The notes: generated by a model from the sequence alone, not told the origin. A stretch of DNA of 64,000 bases from Nostoc sp. XA010 (GCF_020829625.1 NZ_JAIVFX010000018.1:1-64000), one strand, 5' to 3'; counted from the first letter of the stretch, positions 53,927 through 63,828 are shown. Made by a program: numbers and translations.

Positions 53927-54352
53927 TCATTTAGGAGTTGCAAACTGTGCAAATAACTCTGCCCCTGTCAGGTCATTAGTTTCATTGGCGAAACAGTAAT
54001 ATTTGGGCTTTTCATCAATGAATACCTGATGATCGAAAACAAGACCTTCACAGTTCTCGAATAGTCCAACAGGCATGAAATACTGGTTATTTTGTTTTAA
54101 TTTATAAAATAGATGGCTACCACACTGATTACAGAACGCACGCTCTGCCCATTCTGAAGACTGATAAATCCTGATATTTTCTTCACCAGAGAAGCTAACA
54201 TCACCTTTACAGTCAATAGCTAATAAAGGCCCTCCACCCCACTTGCGACACATACTACAATGACACGCTCCCATCTGATTACTCATACTGGTTGTGGACA
54301 GGCTTACTGCTCCACATAGGCAGCTACCTTTTACAGTGGTCACATTAGACAT
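53927..54352 (-). CDS. GFA-family protein (glutathione-dependent formaldehyde-activating type)
   Basis: This 141-aa protein shows the zinc cysteines of the GFA/CENP-V fold: GSCLCGAV, ACHCSMCRKWGG and FCNQCGSHLFYK. Named members catalyse condensation of formaldehyde with glutathione, but many homologues have unknown substrates. CGGAGAAAAG lies just upstream of the ATG at 54352, so this start is used rather than the earlier one at 54385. It begins the metabolic cargo half of the window. A nearby thiol-related gene (YbdK-type ligase) could be functionally linked, though that is weak. Confidence 0.8.
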   Translation of the reverse strand: MSNVTTVKGSCLCGAVSLSTTSMSNQMGACHCSMCRKWGGGPLLAIDCKGDVSFSGEENIRIYQSSEWAERAFCNQCGSHLFYKLKQNNQYFMPVGLFENCEGLVFDHQVFIDEKPKYYCFANETNDLTGAELFAQFATPK

Positions 54353-54741
54353 ATTCTTTTCTCCGATTCCACGCAGGCGCTCCAATTACTCACATTTTCC
54401 CCTATTTCATACTGGGAATGCCAAGAATATCAAGTAGTTCGCTTTCGTGACTTGGCTATTTTTTGGGTAAGGGAGAAGGTGGGGTTTCCTCTAGGGATAA
54501 GGGCGGGGGGAAAGGTTTTAAGAAGATATAAATTACAACATTCTTTAACCTGTTGGCATTTCAGGGGATTTTGTATCCTCTCAAGGTATTTAGCATAGAA
54601 GGCAACCGCGATCGCTATTTTGGTGGTTCTAATGAGTTATTTGGAAGAGCAAGCGAGAAGACAGTAAGTGCGCGAAATTAGAACAAACACTAATTGCAAT
54701 CTAAAGCTTGCCAAAGAATACGAAATTTTGTGACTCGAATA
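54353..54741. other. 389-base intergenic region without gene
   Basis: It contains one HIP1-like octamer (GCGATCGC), a GGGCGGGGGG run at about 54505 and no open frame with a ribosome binding site. No repeat array or RNA was seen. Confidence 0.5.
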
Positions 54742-55650
54742 TTACCTATATCCGGTCGCATCAGCAGGTTTACCCATCTCCTGTACTTCACAAATGTAGC
54801 GCCACGCATCGGGTTGAGAGCCATCAAGATCGGTAAAGCCATAAACCTGTGCTAATTGCCCACTGGAAAGCGATTGTCCATTCCAGCGCACCATTTGTGG
54901 ATCGCCAGCTAGATGGGCAACTGCACGCCCAACATAATGTGGCGTTTCAGAAATGATGAAGTGCGGTTCCTTTGCTGTTGCGTCCTGCCAGTTGGCTTCA
55001 CTCACTCCAAAATGATCGAGCATAAGTTCCGAGCGCAACCAGCCCGGAGTCAGCGCTACGGCAGTACATTGATGCGGTTTCAGTTCTTGCGCCAATCCCC
55101 ATGCCATGCGGATTATCGAGGTTTTAGCAAGGTCATAGAACAGCGACAGCCGATAGTTTTTATCGTTATATTCGGCAGTACCATCAGTAATTTCGACTAC
55201 CAATCCACCGGGTTTCTGGATCAACAGCGGCAATGCAAAGTGGCTAGCGATCAGGTGGGTGTCGATTGCCAGTCTTAGCATCCGTAATCCTCGCTCTAAA
55301 GAAAGCTCCCACACAGGCTTGTTGAACTCCGCCAGATATTCTGCACCAATATCATTGACCAGAACATCCAGACGACCCTGCTCCTGTTCAACACGAGCAA
55401 CAAGCGCCTGTACTTGTTTTGGGTCTAAATGATCGACTAGAACAGCGATTCCTTTCCCACCAGCCTGGTTTATCAATTCCGCCGTTTCTTGAATTGTTTC
55501 AGGGCGGTTGTATTCCGATCGCACAGTAGCAGTGGTGCGTCCGGTGACATAAACGGTTGCCCCTGCTGCACCAAGTTCCACAGCAATGCCACGACCTGCA
55601 CCGCGTGTTGCCCCAACTACGAGCGCAATTTTATTTTTCAATAACTGCAT
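54742..55650 (-). CDS. Short-chain dehydrogenase/reductase
   Basis: This is a 302-aa NAD(P)-dependent oxidoreductase. The cofactor motif is VGATRGAGRGIAVELG and the active-site pattern is Y-x-x-x-K (FYDLAKTSI), with a LVNDIG segment in place of the usual NNAG. RTTATVRSE after strand 2 suggests NADP(H) preference. The C-terminal ~60 residues (MVRWNGQSLSSGQLAQVYGF) are typical of the family. AAGGAGGT precedes the ATG. It is divergent from a WYL-domain regulator at 55798, which probably controls it. The substrate is unknown. Confidence 0.85.
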   Translation of the reverse strand: MQLLKNKIALVVGATRGAGRGIAVELGAAGATVYVTGRTTATVRSEYNRPETIQETAELINQAGGKGIAVLVDHLDPKQVQALVARVEQEQGRLDVLVNDIGAEYLAEFNKPVWELSLERGLRMLRLAIDTHLIASHFALPLLIQKPGGLVVEITDGTAEYNDKNYRLSLFYDLAKTSIIRMAWGLAQELKPHQCTAVALTPGWLRSELMLDHFGVSEANWQDATAKEPHFIISETPHYVGRAVAHLAGDPQMVRWNGQSLSSGQLAQVYGFTDLDGSQPDAWRYICEVQEMGKPADATGYR

Positions 55651-55732
55651 AATTGACCTCCTTAAATCCTGCGAGGTGGCTTAAAGAAATCAATGACTCC
55701 AAACCATCTTTATGCAGGATAAGCTAAACTTC

Positions 55733-55749
55733 ATGACATCCCTTGTCAT
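55733..55749. promoter_or_regulatory. Candidate operator between SDR and WYL regulator
   Basis: ATGACA-TCCCT-TGTCAT, a 6-bp dyad in the 147-base divergent gap, 49 bases before the regulator start. It is a plausible binding site for that regulator. Confidence 0.45.
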
Positions 55750-55797
55750 ATTTAGGCAGTAAAGTAAAAAGTAGTTCCGATTGGTCTTGGGATAGTT

Positions 55798-56760
55798 ATG
55801 CGTGCCGATCGCCTCCTCTCCATCCTGATGTTGTTACAGGTTCATCGTCAGCTAACGGCGCGAGATTTAGCAGAACGATTGGAGGTGTCTGAGCGCACCA
55901 TTCATCGTGACATGGATGCCCTCAGCAGTGCCGGAGTTCCGGTGATGGCAGAACGCGGTAAAGGAGGTGGTTGGAGTTTACTCGACAGCTATCAAACTAC
56001 GCTGACAGGACTTAACTTGGCAGAGATTCAGGCGCTGTTTTTGCCAAAGCCCACACACCTGCTAGCCGATTTAGGCTGGAGTCAAGCATTTGAAGCGGCT
56101 CTGCTCAAACTTCTGGCAGCAATACCTGCCGCCAATCGTCAGCAAGCAGAAATGGTTAGCCAGCGGATTCATGTTGATCCAACAGGCTGGCATCGGTGGG
56201 ACGAGGAAATGTCAGCATTTCCAATCTTGCAAACAGCAGTTTGGCAAGAGCGGCAAGTACATCTGAGCTATGAACGCAGTGATCGTAAGTGTGTGGAACG
56301 GTTGGTTAATCCACTTGGACTGGTTGCCAAAGGCAGTGTCTGGTATTTCGTTGCCTCGGTAGATTCAGAGGTACGCTCCTACCGGATTTCACGAGTGCGG
56401 GATGCTATGCTTACGGATTACCCCTGTGTTCGTCCGGTTGAATTCAACTTAGCTGACTATTGGCAACAATCGATGGTTGAGTTTAAAGCCAATCTGCCTT
56501 ACTATGGCGTGACGGTACGTGTTGCTCCAGAGGCTATGTCTTGGTTACGCTATGCCGGATACTTTGCCCAAATAGAACAGATTGACTCGCCCGATGCCGA
56601 TGGCTGGACTCGCATCTGGCTGAGGTTTGATATAGAGGAAGCGGCTTGTGCTTATGCGCTGGGGTTTGGCGCACAGATGGAGGTGATTGAGCCATTAGAA
56701 TTACGCGAACGCGTTTTGCAAGCAGCAAAAAAGACGATCCTGTTTTATACCGAACATTAA
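55798..56760 (+). CDS. YafY-type transcriptional regulator (HTH + WYL)
   Basis: This is a 320-aa protein. The N-terminal DeoR-like helix-turn-helix (RQLTARDLAERLEVSERTIHRDMDALSSAGVPV) is followed by a WYL domain (YERSDRKCVERLVNPLGLVAKGSVWYFVASV) and a C-terminal extension. WYL domains sense nucleic acid or small ligands. It is divergent from the SDR gene and likely regulates it through the dyad in the shared promoter region. The start MRADRLLSILMLLQ is standard for the family. Confidence 0.88.
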   Translation: MRADRLLSILMLLQVHRQLTARDLAERLEVSERTIHRDMDALSSAGVPVMAERGKGGGWSLLDSYQTTLTGLNLAEIQALFLPKPTHLLADLGWSQAFEAALLKLLAAIPAANRQQAEMVSQRIHVDPTGWHRWDEEMSAFPILQTAVWQERQVHLSYERSDRKCVERLVNPLGLVAKGSVWYFVASVDSEVRSYRISRVRDAMLTDYPCVRPVEFNLADYWQQSMVEFKANLPYYGVTVRVAPEAMSWLRYAGYFAQIEQIDSPDADGWTRIWLRFDIEEAACAYALGFGAQMEVIEPLELRERVLQAAKKTILFYTEH

Positions 56761-56789
56761 ATTAAAAACGCACAATTTCTTAAGAATTT

Positions 56790-57338
56790 TTATTCTCTGT
56801 TTTTGTCTAGTGGTGCAGCTAGAAAACCCTCAGAAAGACCCGCCTCACGCAGACGAAAAGCACCAATATTCCGACTGAGTACCGCCAAACCTGCTAAGTG
56901 TGCTTGTAAGCCTGCTGTACTAGCGCAGCAATCAGTTAATACGATGGGTTCAATGCCAATATCGAAAAAATCCATCGCTATCTTCAACACACACATATCA
57001 GTGTCAATCCCTAAGATGAAAACTCTTTCAAAACAGTGCCCTCTAAAGTAGTCTGCCAGTTCATTTGGTATACCGCATAGCCCCAACTTAGAAAAAACTA
57101 CTTCTGGTTTAACCCAAGGTTCTAATTCTGAAGCAATATTAGTTTCTGGCTCATGCGTACAGCTATGCCAATCAAGGAATTTTTGATAGGGGCCATCAGG
57201 TGCGTTGATAAATCTAGTAAACAAAACTGGTGCATACTCACCTCGCTCAATTAAATGAGCAACTCGCTGCGGGATGTGATGAGTGAATTCATTGATAAAA
57301 CCGGATTGAACATCAACAACGATTAATGGATCGGACAT
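56790..57338 (-). CDS. Isochorismatase-fold cysteine hydrolase
   Basis: This is a 182-aa protein. The visible signatures are an early aspartate in LIVVDVQSGF, a lysine in VVFSKLGLCGI, and a nucleophile cysteine in ILGIDTDMCVLKIAMDFFDIGIEPIVLTDCCAS. The order D-K-C matches the family's catalytic triad. Members hydrolyse isochorismate, nicotinamide or related amides; the substrate here cannot be told. The ATG at 57338 opens MSDPLIVVDVQ. The frame's upstream start is a TTG and is less likely. Confidence 0.82.
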   Translation of the reverse strand: MSDPLIVVDVQSGFINEFTHHIPQRVAHLIERGEYAPVLFTRFINAPDGPYQKFLDWHSCTHEPETNIASELEPWVKPEVVFSKLGLCGIPNELADYFRGHCFERVFILGIDTDMCVLKIAMDFFDIGIEPIVLTDCCASTAGLQAHLAGLAVLSRNIGAFRLREAGLSEGFLAAPLDKNRE

Positions 57339-57432
57339 GGGAAAAGCAATAAACAATAATGGTGAATCAAAAACTGAGGTAAGCTGTACTTTCTAAAAAT
57401 TAAATTTTGATCTAAGTGACTCTGCACGGCTT

Positions 57433-58224
57433 TTAACTGATATTTATATGCGTGCCGATCGCTGGGCGATTAAAAGATTCCCAGGCATTACCACCTCTGA
57501 GGAAAACTTCCATCCAACGTATCTGTTCAGCTTGTGCATTAGTCCAACCACTGCTACCAGGCGCAAAAGCTAACTGTCCAGTTTCCACGGCAAAACTACC
57601 ATCGCTCTTGGTTGCTTTGTGTTTGCTCTCACCAATTTGCACCCCTACAGTATCACTTTGGTGTGTCTTGGTATCCTCATCCTCATGCTTAATAGTGGTT
57701 TTCAAGTTACCGTAGCCATCAATATAAGCTATACAGTTAGACGGCACATCAGGTATATCAGAGGGGGGAATCTCCTCACCTAAAGCATCAGGTTGACCTA
57801 GAGCGATCGCCCCAGCCGCTTCTGGAAACAAATCACGAGAACGAAACTGCGAACCAGAAGCCGCTACAGCAGCCCAACGCAACTCTACTGCTAAATCGCG
57901 CACAAATGAAAAGGCATAACCCGCATTAACACCAATTACACGTACACCTGTTGGCAAGCGTGCAAAAGCAAGACGTTCGCCAGCATTCCCGGAACGTGCT
58001 TGCTCATCATCTTCACGAGGCGCAACATTGTGATAGATGATTGTCCCAGGTGGAGCTTGATTCAAACCCAACTGCGCGATACAGAATCCTGCTGCCAGTG
58101 TGGCAAAAGCTGGCACGGGTGTAAGTATTGCTTGGGCATCCGGTAGATGAAGCTTGATGCGCTGCACCACTTCTGCGAAAGCAAGATCGCCAAAGCCGTA
58201 ATCAGCAATAATGTGAACTAGCAT
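57433..58224 (-). CDS. SAM hydrolase/SAM hydroxide adenosyltransferase family (DUF62)
   Basis: This is a 263-aa protein. The N-terminus (VHIIADYGFGDLAFAEVVQRIKLHLPDAQAILTPVPAF) and the later IDGYGNLKTTI match the SAM-hydrolase fold (usual pattern TDFG ... FGN). Members split S-adenosylmethionine to adenosine and methionine. The typical N-terminal TDFG aspartates appear as ADYG here, so activity may be altered. AGGAGA lies just before the ATG. It is 13 bases downstream of the carboxylate-amine ligase gene, indicating an operon. Confidence 0.75.
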   Translation of the reverse strand: MLVHIIADYGFGDLAFAEVVQRIKLHLPDAQAILTPVPAFATLAAGFCIAQLGLNQAPPGTIIYHNVAPREDDEQARSGNAGERLAFARLPTGVRVIGVNAGYAFSFVRDLAVELRWAAVAASGSQFRSRDLFPEAAGAIALGQPDALGEEIPPSDIPDVPSNCIAYIDGYGNLKTTIKHEDEDTKTHQSDTVGVQIGESKHKATKSDGSFAVETGQLAFAPGSSGWTNAQAEQIRWMEVFLRGGNAWESFNRPAIGTHINIS

Positions 58225-58237
58225 AAAGTCCTGTCTC

Positions 58238-59359
58238 CTATACTGACACTATCCCTTTTGCTGTGTCTTGGACAATTAAATCAACGACATTCTCTAAGCT
58301 TCCGGTTCGCTTGTAAACGTCACGCTGCCGTGTTGCGCCATTCCCGAACTGCATTGTTTGCTGTACAAGAGAGGAAACTTCATCCCATTCTCCATAGTCC
58401 TCAAGCGATGGACGCACGAAGGTAAGAAAGTTCTCAACCAACTCCCGTGCTGGGACGGCTCTCATAGTGGTAAAGTCGATTAAATCCTCATCTAATCCAT
58501 AACGTGCGGCACGCCAGTGAGCAACACGTACAAGTTCGTGGCGAACTGCGGGAAACGGTTTATTACTCATGGCTTGTTCATAACAAGTCCGCGCCAATGC
58601 CCGTACAAGTCCTGCTACCATTACCGCTTCGTCTACCGTCTGGCAGACATCTGTGACTCGAAACTCGATTGTCGGAAAGCGTTCAGACAAACGCACATCC
58701 CAATAAATCTTTGTTGCCTCCGCTAGACTTTTTGTCTCCACTAAAACTTGTACAAGTGCTTCGTAGTCGGCTAAAGACTCGAAAATCAGTGGTACTCCAG
58801 ATAGGGGCCATCGTCCCCAAATCTCGGTACGATAGCTTGCATAACCTGTATCTGTACCTAGCCAGAAAGGTGAGGATGCTGCCAATGCTAAAAGCGGGGA
58901 TAGCCACACACGGGAACGGTTCATGACGCTGATTGCCGCTTGGCGATCGCTAATTCCCACATGTACGTGACAGCCAAAGATGACTAGCTCACGGGTGAGT
59001 TGCTGATAATCTTCCATCAGCGTTTGATAACGTTCTTTGGGTGTGAGCTGCTGTTGATCCCAGTGTGAAAACGGGTGTGTACCAGCGGCGGCAATTTGGT
59101 TACCATCCTTAGCCGCCGCCGTTATCACTTCACGACGCAAACGAACAAGCTCCAAGCGCACATCTGCAAGTGTTCTACAGATGGGCGTACCAATTTCTAT
59201 CTGCGAACGCTGGGCTTCTGGCTGTACCTCCAAGCCAAGGGCTTTCTGGGCTTTTGGGAGAACGTGTTCCACACGCGAAGTCAGTTCCCGCGTCGTCGGA
59301 TTGATAATTTGATATTCCTCTTCGACACCAATAGTAAATTCTTCAGCTTGAGATGACAT
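58238..59359 (-). CDS. YbdK-type carboxylate-amine (glutamate-cysteine) ligase
   Basis: This is a 373-aa protein. The GCS2 signatures include FTIGVEEEYQIINP, QIEIGTPICRTLADVR, GCHVHVGISDRQAAISVMNRSRVWLSPLLAL, and IEFRVTDVCQTVDEAVMVAGLVRAL. YbdK-family enzymes form gamma-glutamyl-cysteine weakly or related amides. In cyanobacteria similar proteins occur beside other amide-bond genes. AAGGAAAC precedes the ATG. It is the first gene of the pair with the SAM-hydrolase-like gene. Confidence 0.85.
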   Translation of the reverse strand: MSSQAEEFTIGVEEEYQIINPTTRELTSRVEHVLPKAQKALGLEVQPEAQRSQIEIGTPICRTLADVRLELVRLRREVITAAAKDGNQIAAAGTHPFSHWDQQQLTPKERYQTLMEDYQQLTRELVIFGCHVHVGISDRQAAISVMNRSRVWLSPLLALAASSPFWLGTDTGYASYRTEIWGRWPLSGVPLIFESLADYEALVQVLVETKSLAEATKIYWDVRLSERFPTIEFRVTDVCQTVDEAVMVAGLVRALARTCYEQAMSNKPFPAVRHELVRVAHWRAARYGLDEDLIDFTTMRAVPARELVENFLTFVRPSLEDYGEWDEVSSLVQQTMQFGNGATRQRDVYKRTGSLENVVDLIVQDTAKGIVSV

Positions 59360-60077
59360 ACCTGGTGTTTCCTTTACTTGTTAAGGAATCTTATTGCCAC
59401 GAGCGGCAACAGTACGATTAATCGGTCGAGTAGGGGCGAACTCTTTTAACAACTAGATGCACTAAATGTTTGCTAATAACTCCCAAAGTAAAGATGGCTT
59501 AATTCAATGAGATAAACATCACTCTGAGGTTGTGGATTACATTACTCCAAAAGGATGTTTGAAAACTCGCATGGTCAGAATTCATCCTGAATTCTGTATG
59601 ACTGGCGTTTGAATAAATGGGTTTAATATCCCCTAAACATTGAAAATTTAGCGGTCTATAATGAGTGGCGGGTCTGAATCCCCCATTTTCTTGTTCTGAT
59701 TCCTGTACATGGATAGCAGGACGTTTAGCCCATTTTGGCTTCTGGATTCTTCTAAAAATTTTTCTTTTGTAATAGGTATGACCAAACAATTCGCAATGGG
59801 CTAACGCCCCGCTCCGCTAACGCAATTTGCAATTCGCAATTTGATTAGGGCGAAAAAGCGAATTAATTGATTAATTGCCTAAAAGTGGGTACAAGCCCCC
59901 ATTGATTTAATGGGCGAAAAAGCGAATTCACAATTGCGAATTGCTTTGACTAGCATTAATTTCGGACATTAAGACAGCATTACACGATATGAGACATTAG
60001 CTTTGGTACATATTAAAGCTTCAGATAAGATATAAAATATATTGTGTCAAATAACAAGTTTTAAACGGTATAACAAT
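59360..60077. other. Repeat-rich intergenic region of ~720 bases
   Basis: The segment 59499-59789 carries a frame on the minus strand, but its content (HYRPLNFQCLG type) is that of a degenerate dispersed repeat. Downstream, GGGCGAAAAAGCGAATT occurs twice (from about 59848 and 59911), and the inverted words CAATTCGCAATT / AATTGCGAATTG flank it. The end is A/T-rich and probably holds the decarboxylase promoter. Confidence 0.55.
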
Positions 60078-61499
60078 ATGGAAAACAATAAAGAATACCA
60101 CATGTCTTCAGATGAATTTCGTCATTGGGGATATCAAACTATTGATTGGATAGCTAATTATTTAGAAACAGTAGAGCAACTGCCTGTTTTATCTCAATTA
60201 GAACCTGGAGACATTAGAGCTAAACTACCAGAAACAGCCCCAGTAAAAGGAGAGTCCTTTGCAGATATTTTACAAGATTTAGATAAAATCATTGTACCAG
60301 GATTGACTAATTGGCAATCTCCAAACTTTTTTGCTTTCTTTCCTACAGGTATTTCTGCACCATCAATTTTAGGAGAATTAGTCAGTGCAGGACTTGGAGT
60401 TCAAGGAATGTTATGGGCAACTTCTCCAGCTTGTACTGAGTTAGAAACTCATGTTCTAGACTGGTTAATAGATATGTTGAAACTTCCCTCTCAGTTTAAA
60501 TCTTCGACTACAGGAGGAGGAGTAATTCAAGACTCAGCCAGTAGTGCTTCTTTAGTAGCTTTGATAGCAGCTAGAGAACAGTTAAAAGCAGATATTAATC
60601 AACTGGTTGTGTACACTTCTACTCAAGCACACTCTTCAATTGAGAAAGCTGCCAGAGTAGCGGGAATTAAGCAAGAAAATTTACATTTAATTGAGGTTGA
60701 TGCTGATTATAGAATGTGCCCAGAATTACTACAACAGCAAATTATTACAGATATTAAATCTGGGTTAATCCCTTTTTATATTGCTGCTACTGTGGGGACA
60801 ACCTCATCTCATGCCATAGATCCATTAAGAGAAATAGGTGCGTTCGCTCAAGTATATAACATTTGGCTCCATGTTGATGGCGCAATGAGTGGTACAGCAG
60901 CTATATGTCCTGAGTATCAGTGGATTCATCAAGGATTAGAACTAGCAGACAGCTATTGTTTTAATCCTCATAAATGGATGCTAACTAATTTTGATTGTAC
61001 CTGTTTTTATGTCAAAGATCGAGCTAAACTAATTCATGCACTATCTATCATGCCTGAATTTCTCAAAAATCAAGCTAGTACGTCTGGTAAAGTTATTGAC
61101 TATCGAGATTGGCAGATTTCTTTAGGACGTAGATTTAGAAGTCTCAAACTGTGGTTTGTAATTCGGCACTATGGTATAGAAGGCTTACAGTATTATATTC
61201 GTAAGCATATTGCCTTAGCACAAGAATTTGCTGAATGTGTAAAATCTCATCCTCGTTTTGAGCTAGTTGTGAATCCCCCATTAAATTTAGTATGTTTTCG
61301 CCATAAATTGGGTGATGCAATTAACGAAAAAATTATTAACAATATCAACTCTTCAGGTAAAATCTATCTTACTTCCACCAAACTGGAGCAAAAATTAACT
61401 TTAAGAATGTCAATTGGACAAGCAACCACAGATAAAATACACGTAAAGCAGGCTTGGCAATTAATTTGTAAAACTGCTGAAGAGATAGAAAATAATTAA
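60078..61499 (+). CDS. PLP-dependent aromatic amino acid decarboxylase
   Basis: This is a 473-aa group II decarboxylase. PLP lysine is in NPHKWML. AHSSIEKAARVAGI holds the histidine stacking on PLP, and VDGAMSGTAA follows the usual core. The mobile loop SGKVIDYRDWQISLGRRFRSLKLWFVIRHYGIEGLQYYIRKH is strikingly like animal DOPA decarboxylase and keeps the catalytic tyrosine (IDYRDWQ), predicting decarboxylation rather than aldehyde formation. It uses L-Trp, L-Tyr, L-DOPA or Phe. The frame opens 12 codons earlier with TTG; the ATG at 60078 is preferred. It may form an operon with the MFS transporter. Confidence 0.88.
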   Translation: MENNKEYHMSSDEFRHWGYQTIDWIANYLETVEQLPVLSQLEPGDIRAKLPETAPVKGESFADILQDLDKIIVPGLTNWQSPNFFAFFPTGISAPSILGELVSAGLGVQGMLWATSPACTELETHVLDWLIDMLKLPSQFKSSTTGGGVIQDSASSASLVALIAAREQLKADINQLVVYTSTQAHSSIEKAARVAGIKQENLHLIEVDADYRMCPELLQQQIITDIKSGLIPFYIAATVGTTSSHAIDPLREIGAFAQVYNIWLHVDGAMSGTAAICPEYQWIHQGLELADSYCFNPHKWMLTNFDCTCFYVKDRAKLIHALSIMPEFLKNQASTSGKVIDYRDWQISLGRRFRSLKLWFVIRHYGIEGLQYYIRKHIALAQEFAECVKSHPRFELVVNPPLNLVCFRHKLGDAINEKIINNINSSGKIYLTSTKLEQKLTLRMSIGQATTDKIHVKQAWQLICKTAEEIENN

Positions 61500-61640
61500 C
61501 TCAATAAACACTAATAACCCCAAAAATAAAGCTATCTATTCCACCCAATACAGGGAGATGGGTATGAAGTTATTTTTGAGGATTATCAACTGAGTAAATC
61601 TAAGCAATCAAATCGTCTGGAGCAAAAGCATTTTTATCCG

Positions 61641-62828
61641 ATGGGATACGATCAACGTAGCTTACCACCTTTGTGGATTGGGGTAGCGATCGCCTTATAT
61701 GCCTTTATTGCCATTGGTGTTGCTGAAGGCGGATTAGGCGTTCTTCTGCCCTCTATAGTGTCTACATATAACTTGACTCCAGCCACTGTTACCCTGCTGT
61801 TTGTAAGTCAAATTAGCGGCTACATTCTAGCAGCATTCACCAGCAGTCTGGTGAGTAGCCGTCTGGGGTTAGCGCGAATGTTATTGATTGCTGCGGTTGT
61901 GCTGACAATGGCGCTGATAATTTACGCCACCTCACCTTACTGGTTGTTTATGGTTGCTGCTAGATCAGTGTTGGGATTGGGTATTGGGCTGATTGATGCA
62001 GGGATCAATACTTACATTGTGCAAGATTCGCGTAGTGCAAATATGATTGGTTTACTCCATGCTTTCTATGGCATTGGCGCATTATCGGGGCCCACAATCG
62101 CCACTACTTTGCTATCACTTGGCATGAACTGGCGACAGGTTTATTGGGTGTTAGCTGGCATCGTCAGCCTATTGATTGTAAGTGTCTTGGGTGCGATAAT
62201 TTCTCGCTACACACCAATGACGCTACGGGTATCGACATCAAATACAACTGCCTTAGAAAATTTGGGGCGCTCGCTGCAAAATCCAGTAGTAGTGCTAACG
62301 GGGTTACTCTTGTTGGTTTATGTTGGTATAGAAGCTTGCATCGGCAACTGGGCATACACTGTGCAATCCGTCGCTCGCCAAACTCCCGAATTGATTGCTG
62401 GTTACAGCGTTAGTGCCTACTGGCTAGGATTAACATTGGGACGTTTCATCTTAGGTTATTTCTTGCAATGGCTTGGGGCAGTCGGCACAATCAGTATGTC
62501 GCTGAGTCTTTTAATGATTGGATTGCTTGCTTGGTGGCAACTTCGGGATCAATGGATTAGCTTACCCCTAATTGGCTTTGCATTGGCAGCAATCTTTCCC
62601 GCCACCATCTGGTTGATACCTCAACGATTACCAAATGACTTGGTTCCTGCGGCTGTTAGCTTTGCTACCAGCATCGCCAGTTTTGGAGCAGCGATCATAC
62701 CCACTGGAGCAGGCTGGGTTGCAAGTTGGGCAAGTTTAGAAATTATTCCAATGTTGATGCTGCCATTGGCGCTCGTAATGGTGGGCTTACATTGCTGGCT
62801 AGTGCAACATTCGCTAAGAGGCAAGTAA
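61641..62828 (+). CDS. MFS transporter
   Basis: This 395-aa protein has about 12 hydrophobic segments (LWIGVAIALYAFIAIGVAEGGLGVLLPSI through LMLPLALVMVGLHCWL). Major facilitator signatures include G-x-x-x-D-x-G near helix 4-5 (LGLGIGLIDAGINTYIV) and SSRLGLARMLL in loop 2-3. Proton-coupled import or export of a small molecule is expected; the substrate is unknown. It follows the decarboxylase by 141 bases on the same strand and could export its amine product. Confidence 0.85.
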   Translation: MGYDQRSLPPLWIGVAIALYAFIAIGVAEGGLGVLLPSIVSTYNLTPATVTLLFVSQISGYILAAFTSSLVSSRLGLARMLLIAAVVLTMALIIYATSPYWLFMVAARSVLGLGIGLIDAGINTYIVQDSRSANMIGLLHAFYGIGALSGPTIATTLLSLGMNWRQVYWVLAGIVSLLIVSVLGAIISRYTPMTLRVSTSNTTALENLGRSLQNPVVVLTGLLLLVYVGIEACIGNWAYTVQSVARQTPELIAGYSVSAYWLGLTLGRFILGYFLQWLGAVGTISMSLSLLMIGLLAWWQLRDQWISLPLIGFALAAIFPATIWLIPQRLPNDLVPAAVSFATSIASFGAAIIPTGAGWVASWASLEIIPMLMLPLALVMVGLHCWLVQHSLRGK

Positions 62829-63048
62829 GGTATTCATGCAGGGATTGGCACCTTAACTGTCTTATCAGTATATTTAAGCCAATTATTAAGGATTTTGCTC
62901 CCGATTCAAGCTTTGAAATTCATTGCTATATACCAATAAGACAGCCTGGGGATTGGCAGAGTTTACAGTTTAAGCACAAGCCTTGAAAAAATATACCAGC
63001 CGTCAAAACAATTCAAAATTCACGCATGAGTAATTTCATTATTAAGAT

Positions 63049-63672
63049 TCACTTTTTGAACAAGAATGATACAAGTCTGGGTGGTTTATTTTGATCTTGC
63101 TCATGCCACCACTCGTTGAAATCCTCAAGCTGGAAACCATAATTTTTGGCTGCCTGAAAAAAATCTGATAGGTGATGTATAAATGCTGGGATTTCAATCA
63201 CTTCTTGATTTCTTTGAAAATTAGCTTTTGTGCCTCGATACTGTCTGAATGGATGAAGTTCACAAATGAAAAAGTATCCTCCTGGAACGAGTACACGGGA
63301 GGCTTCTGAAAAAATTTTTGACAAATCTTTGATGTGTTCTAAAACGAGATTACAGGTGATCAAATCAATAGACTTGTTGCTGCAAATCCATTGCTTTGTA
63401 ATGTCTGCGGTAATGAACGTCACGTTGACTGAATTTACTTTCTCTTTCGCCTTCTCGATCATGGCTGTTGAAAAATCAACTGCATAGACTGTTTGGGCAA
63501 TTTGTGATAAAAGCAAAGTATTTTTGCCTGTGCCACAGCCAATTTCAAAGACTGATTTACATCTCTTACGCATTAAGATTTCTTTAGTAACGATTTGATC
63601 CAAATCGCGCGTCAGGTTTTGATCAGCATCATAGGTGGTTGACCAATTATCGTATGCGGCTTGAACACTCAT
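63049..63672 (-). CDS. Class I SAM-dependent methyltransferase
   Basis: This is a 207-aa protein. Motif I VFEIGCGTGKNTLLLSQIAQTVYAVDFS, the motif II acidic residue (FITADI) and motif III (ITCNLVLEHIKDL) are clear. A typical C-terminal segment follows (GGYFFICELHPFRQYRG). The substrate is not evident. It is convergent with the MFS gene, with a 220-base gap in which nothing else is seen. Confidence 0.88.
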   Translation of the reverse strand: MSVQAAYDNWSTTYDADQNLTRDLDQIVTKEILMRKRCKSVFEIGCGTGKNTLLLSQIAQTVYAVDFSTAMIEKAKEKVNSVNVTFITADITKQWICSNKSIDLITCNLVLEHIKDLSKIFSEASRVLVPGGYFFICELHPFRQYRGTKANFQRNQEVIEIPAFIHHLSDFFQAAKNYGFQLEDFNEWWHEQDQNKPPRLVSFLFKK

Positions 63673-63774
63673 ATTGACTCAGAAATGGCTACATTTTGGT
63701 GAGTAGAATTATCCTACATTTACTTATTATGCAAAATATTCCTATTAAGCTTACGAGCTTATGTGTAACTCGAT

Positions 63775-63801
63775 GGATGGGCTGAGGTACAAAGCCCATC
63801 C
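63775..63801. terminator. Hairpin between methyltransferase and edge gene
   Basis: GGATGGGCT (63775-63783) and AGCCCATCC (63793-63801) with a nine-base loop, downstream of the edge gene on the minus strand. Confidence 0.55.
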
Positions 63802-63828
63802 TACCGCGCTTGAGTGCAAACGACATTC

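Noticed and set aside
59499-59789. 96-codon minus-strand frame
   Set aside because: Composition looks like a degenerate dispersed Nostocales repeat rather than a protein.
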